Positions 6,640 to 7,552 of a DNA stretch of 7,552 bases are shown in pieces. The first letter of the stretch is position 1. The number at the start of each line of letters is the position of its first letter. Source of the stretch: Gammaproteobacteria bacterium (GTDB taxonomy: Bacteria; Pseudomonadota; Gammaproteobacteria; SURF-13); assembly GCA_023381235.1 (NCBI GenBank), contig JAMCTV010000122.1, positions 1 through 7,552 of the forward strand. Direction: 5' to 3'. Position numbers and translations under genes: made by a program. Below the pieces are notes generated by a model. It saw only the letters and a list, made by a program, of their open reading frames with translations. It ran no database searches and was not told the DNA's origin.

Positions 6640-7529
6640 ATCCTGCAGCACATCGTTGCGGCTTCGTGGCGATTGCGGGCCGTCCCAATGTGGGGAAATC
6701 AACGCTGTTGAATCGTCTTATCGGGCAGAAAGTCAGCATCACCTCGCGCAAGCCGCAGACCACGCGCCAGCGCATCCTCGGCATCAAAAGCGAACCCGGC
6801 TACCAGGCGGTCTACGTGGACACGCCGGGACTGCATGAGCACGGCAAACGCGCGCTCAACCGCTACATGAACGAGAGCGCCAGAAGCGCCCTACGCGAGG
6901 TGGACGTGATCCTGTTTGTGGTGGAGGGGTTGCGCTGGACCGATCAGGACGACTATGTGTTGCAAGTCATCAAGGTGGCGCGTGCGCCTGTGATTCTGGT
7001 CATCAACAAAGTGGACAAGATCGCCGACAAGAAAAAGCTGCTGCCGCACCTCAACGTCCTGGCGAAAAAGATGTCCTTCGCGGAGATTGTTCCGTTATCG
7101 GCCAAAAGCGGAGACAATCTGGCTGCGCTGGAGGAGCAGGTGCGGCGGTTATTACCTCAAGGCCCGCCGTTCTACCCGGAGGAGCAAGTCACCGACCGCA
7201 GCGAGCGCTTTCTCGCCGCGGAGCTGATACGGGAAAAGCTGATGCAGAATCTCGGCGAGGAGCTGCCCTATGCCGCGACGGTGGAGGTGAGCGCGTTTTC
7301 CAGAGAGGAAAAACTGTTGCGTATCGAGGCGGTGATCTGGGTGGAGCGCGAGGGGCAAAAGGCCATCGTCATCGGTAAGGGCGGCACGCGCCTGAAGGCT
7401 ATCGGCCGCCAGGCGCGGCTGGAGATGGAGAAAATGTTTGACAGCAAGGTGTTCCTGCAACTCTTGGTTAAGGTCAAAGAAGGCTGGAGCGACGATCTGA
7501 AGTCCATGTCCAGCCTGGGATACCAATGA
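6621..7529 (+). CDS. era: GTPase Era, 30S ribosome assembly factor
   Basis: From ATG 6621 the protein has 302 residues (E. coli: 301). Era is an essential GTPase that binds the 3' end of 16S rRNA and promotes 30S maturation. GTPase motifs: GRPNVGKS (20-27, P-loop), TTRQR (47-51, switch I), DTPG (67-70), NKVD (129-132) and SAKSG (160-164). The C-terminal KH domain has V-E-R-E-G-Q-K-x-I-V-I-GKGG, with GKGG at 252-255 as the RNA-binding loop, and ends in W-S-D-D-x-x-x-x-x-S-L-G-Y as in other Era proteins. The start is uncertain: ATG 6609 would add M-K-K-S, and GTG 6534 would add 29 residues read from hairpin sequence and not expected in the family. No Shine-Dalgarno sequence precedes either ATG; GGAGGG (6623-6628) lies downstream of both. 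The stop overlaps the next start (ATGA). Confidence 0.97.
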   Translation: MEGIFHHPAAHRCGFVAIAGRPNVGKSTLLNRLIGQKVSITSRKPQTTRQRILGIKSEPGYQAVYVDTPGLHEHGKRALNRYMNESARSALREVDVILFVVEGLRWTDQDDYVLQVIKVARAPVILVINKVDKIADKKKLLPHLNVLAKKMSFAEIVPLSAKSGDNLAALEEQVRRLLPQGPPFYPEEQVTDRSERFLAAELIREKLMQNLGEELPYAATVEVSAFSREEKLLRIEAVIWVEREGQKAIVIGKGGTRLKAIGRQARLEMEKMFDSKVFLQLLVKVKEGWSDDLKSMSSLGYQ

Positions 7530-7552
7530 TTCGGGCCAACAGCGCGCGCGTC
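7526..7552 (+). CDS. recO: Probable recO, first nine codons (3' end outside window)
   Basis: ATG at 7526 overlaps the era stop (ATGA) and is preceded by GGGA (7517-7520) at 5 nt spacing. Only MIRANSARV is visible, too little to identify by sequence. The call rests on conserved gene order, since recO, the gene for a recombinational repair mediator, follows era in many beta- and gammaproteobacteria. Confidence 0.5.

Noticed and set aside
6487..6702. Small antisense open frame across the hairpin array
   Set aside because: Inverted repeats read on either strand give similar sequence, and this frame (71 codons) has no recognisable domain and overlaps the era coding region.

Overview
This GC-rich window looks like chromosomal DNA of a Gram-negative proteobacterium, most likely gammaproteobacterial or betaproteobacterial. 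The reasons are the order lepA-lepB-DUF4845-rnc-era-recO, a YhdP-type envelope protein, and a lipoprotein-anchored c551-like cytochrome. I cannot name a genus. All clear genes are on the + strand.

Layout. From 2 to 2095 lies the 3' part of a yhdP-like gene for a large AsmA-family envelope protein. A separate small gene (2208-2696) encodes a lipoprotein with a Pro/Ala-rich linker and one class I cytochrome c domain. A stem-loop (2728-2748) follows it, and directly after that a perfect TATAAT -10 box (2756-2761). These appear to close the cytochrome unit and open the next operon: lepA (elongation factor 4), lepB (signal peptidase I), a DUF4845 membrane protein, rnc (RNase III), era (ribosome-assembly GTPase) and the first nine codons of a probable recO. 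The operon is compact: lepA/lepB and era/recO overlap by ATGA, and DUF4845/rnc overlap by TTGA.

The striking part is the rnc-era junction (6482-6639). It is almost entirely made of five back-to-back hairpins with stems of 17, 8, 14, 12 and 9(+3) bp, joined by 0-3 nt. The first begins on the last base of the rnc stop codon, and the last contains both plausible era start codons. The five stems differ in sequence, so this is not a tandem repeat. It sits next to the gene for the double-strand-specific RNase and upstream of a ribosome-assembly GTPase. An RNase III processing or translational control element is therefore an attractive but unproven reading.

Other points of interest are: LepB, which keeps its catalytic Ser and Lys but has lost the usual S-M-x-P-T-L signature right after the serine; an exact in-frame 37-bp direct repeat in yhdP whose first copy coincides with the window edge and may be an assembly artefact; and a run of nine A in rnc. 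No transposase, CRISPR array, tRNA or rRNA was seen, and there is no gene-free stretch longer than about 140 bases.
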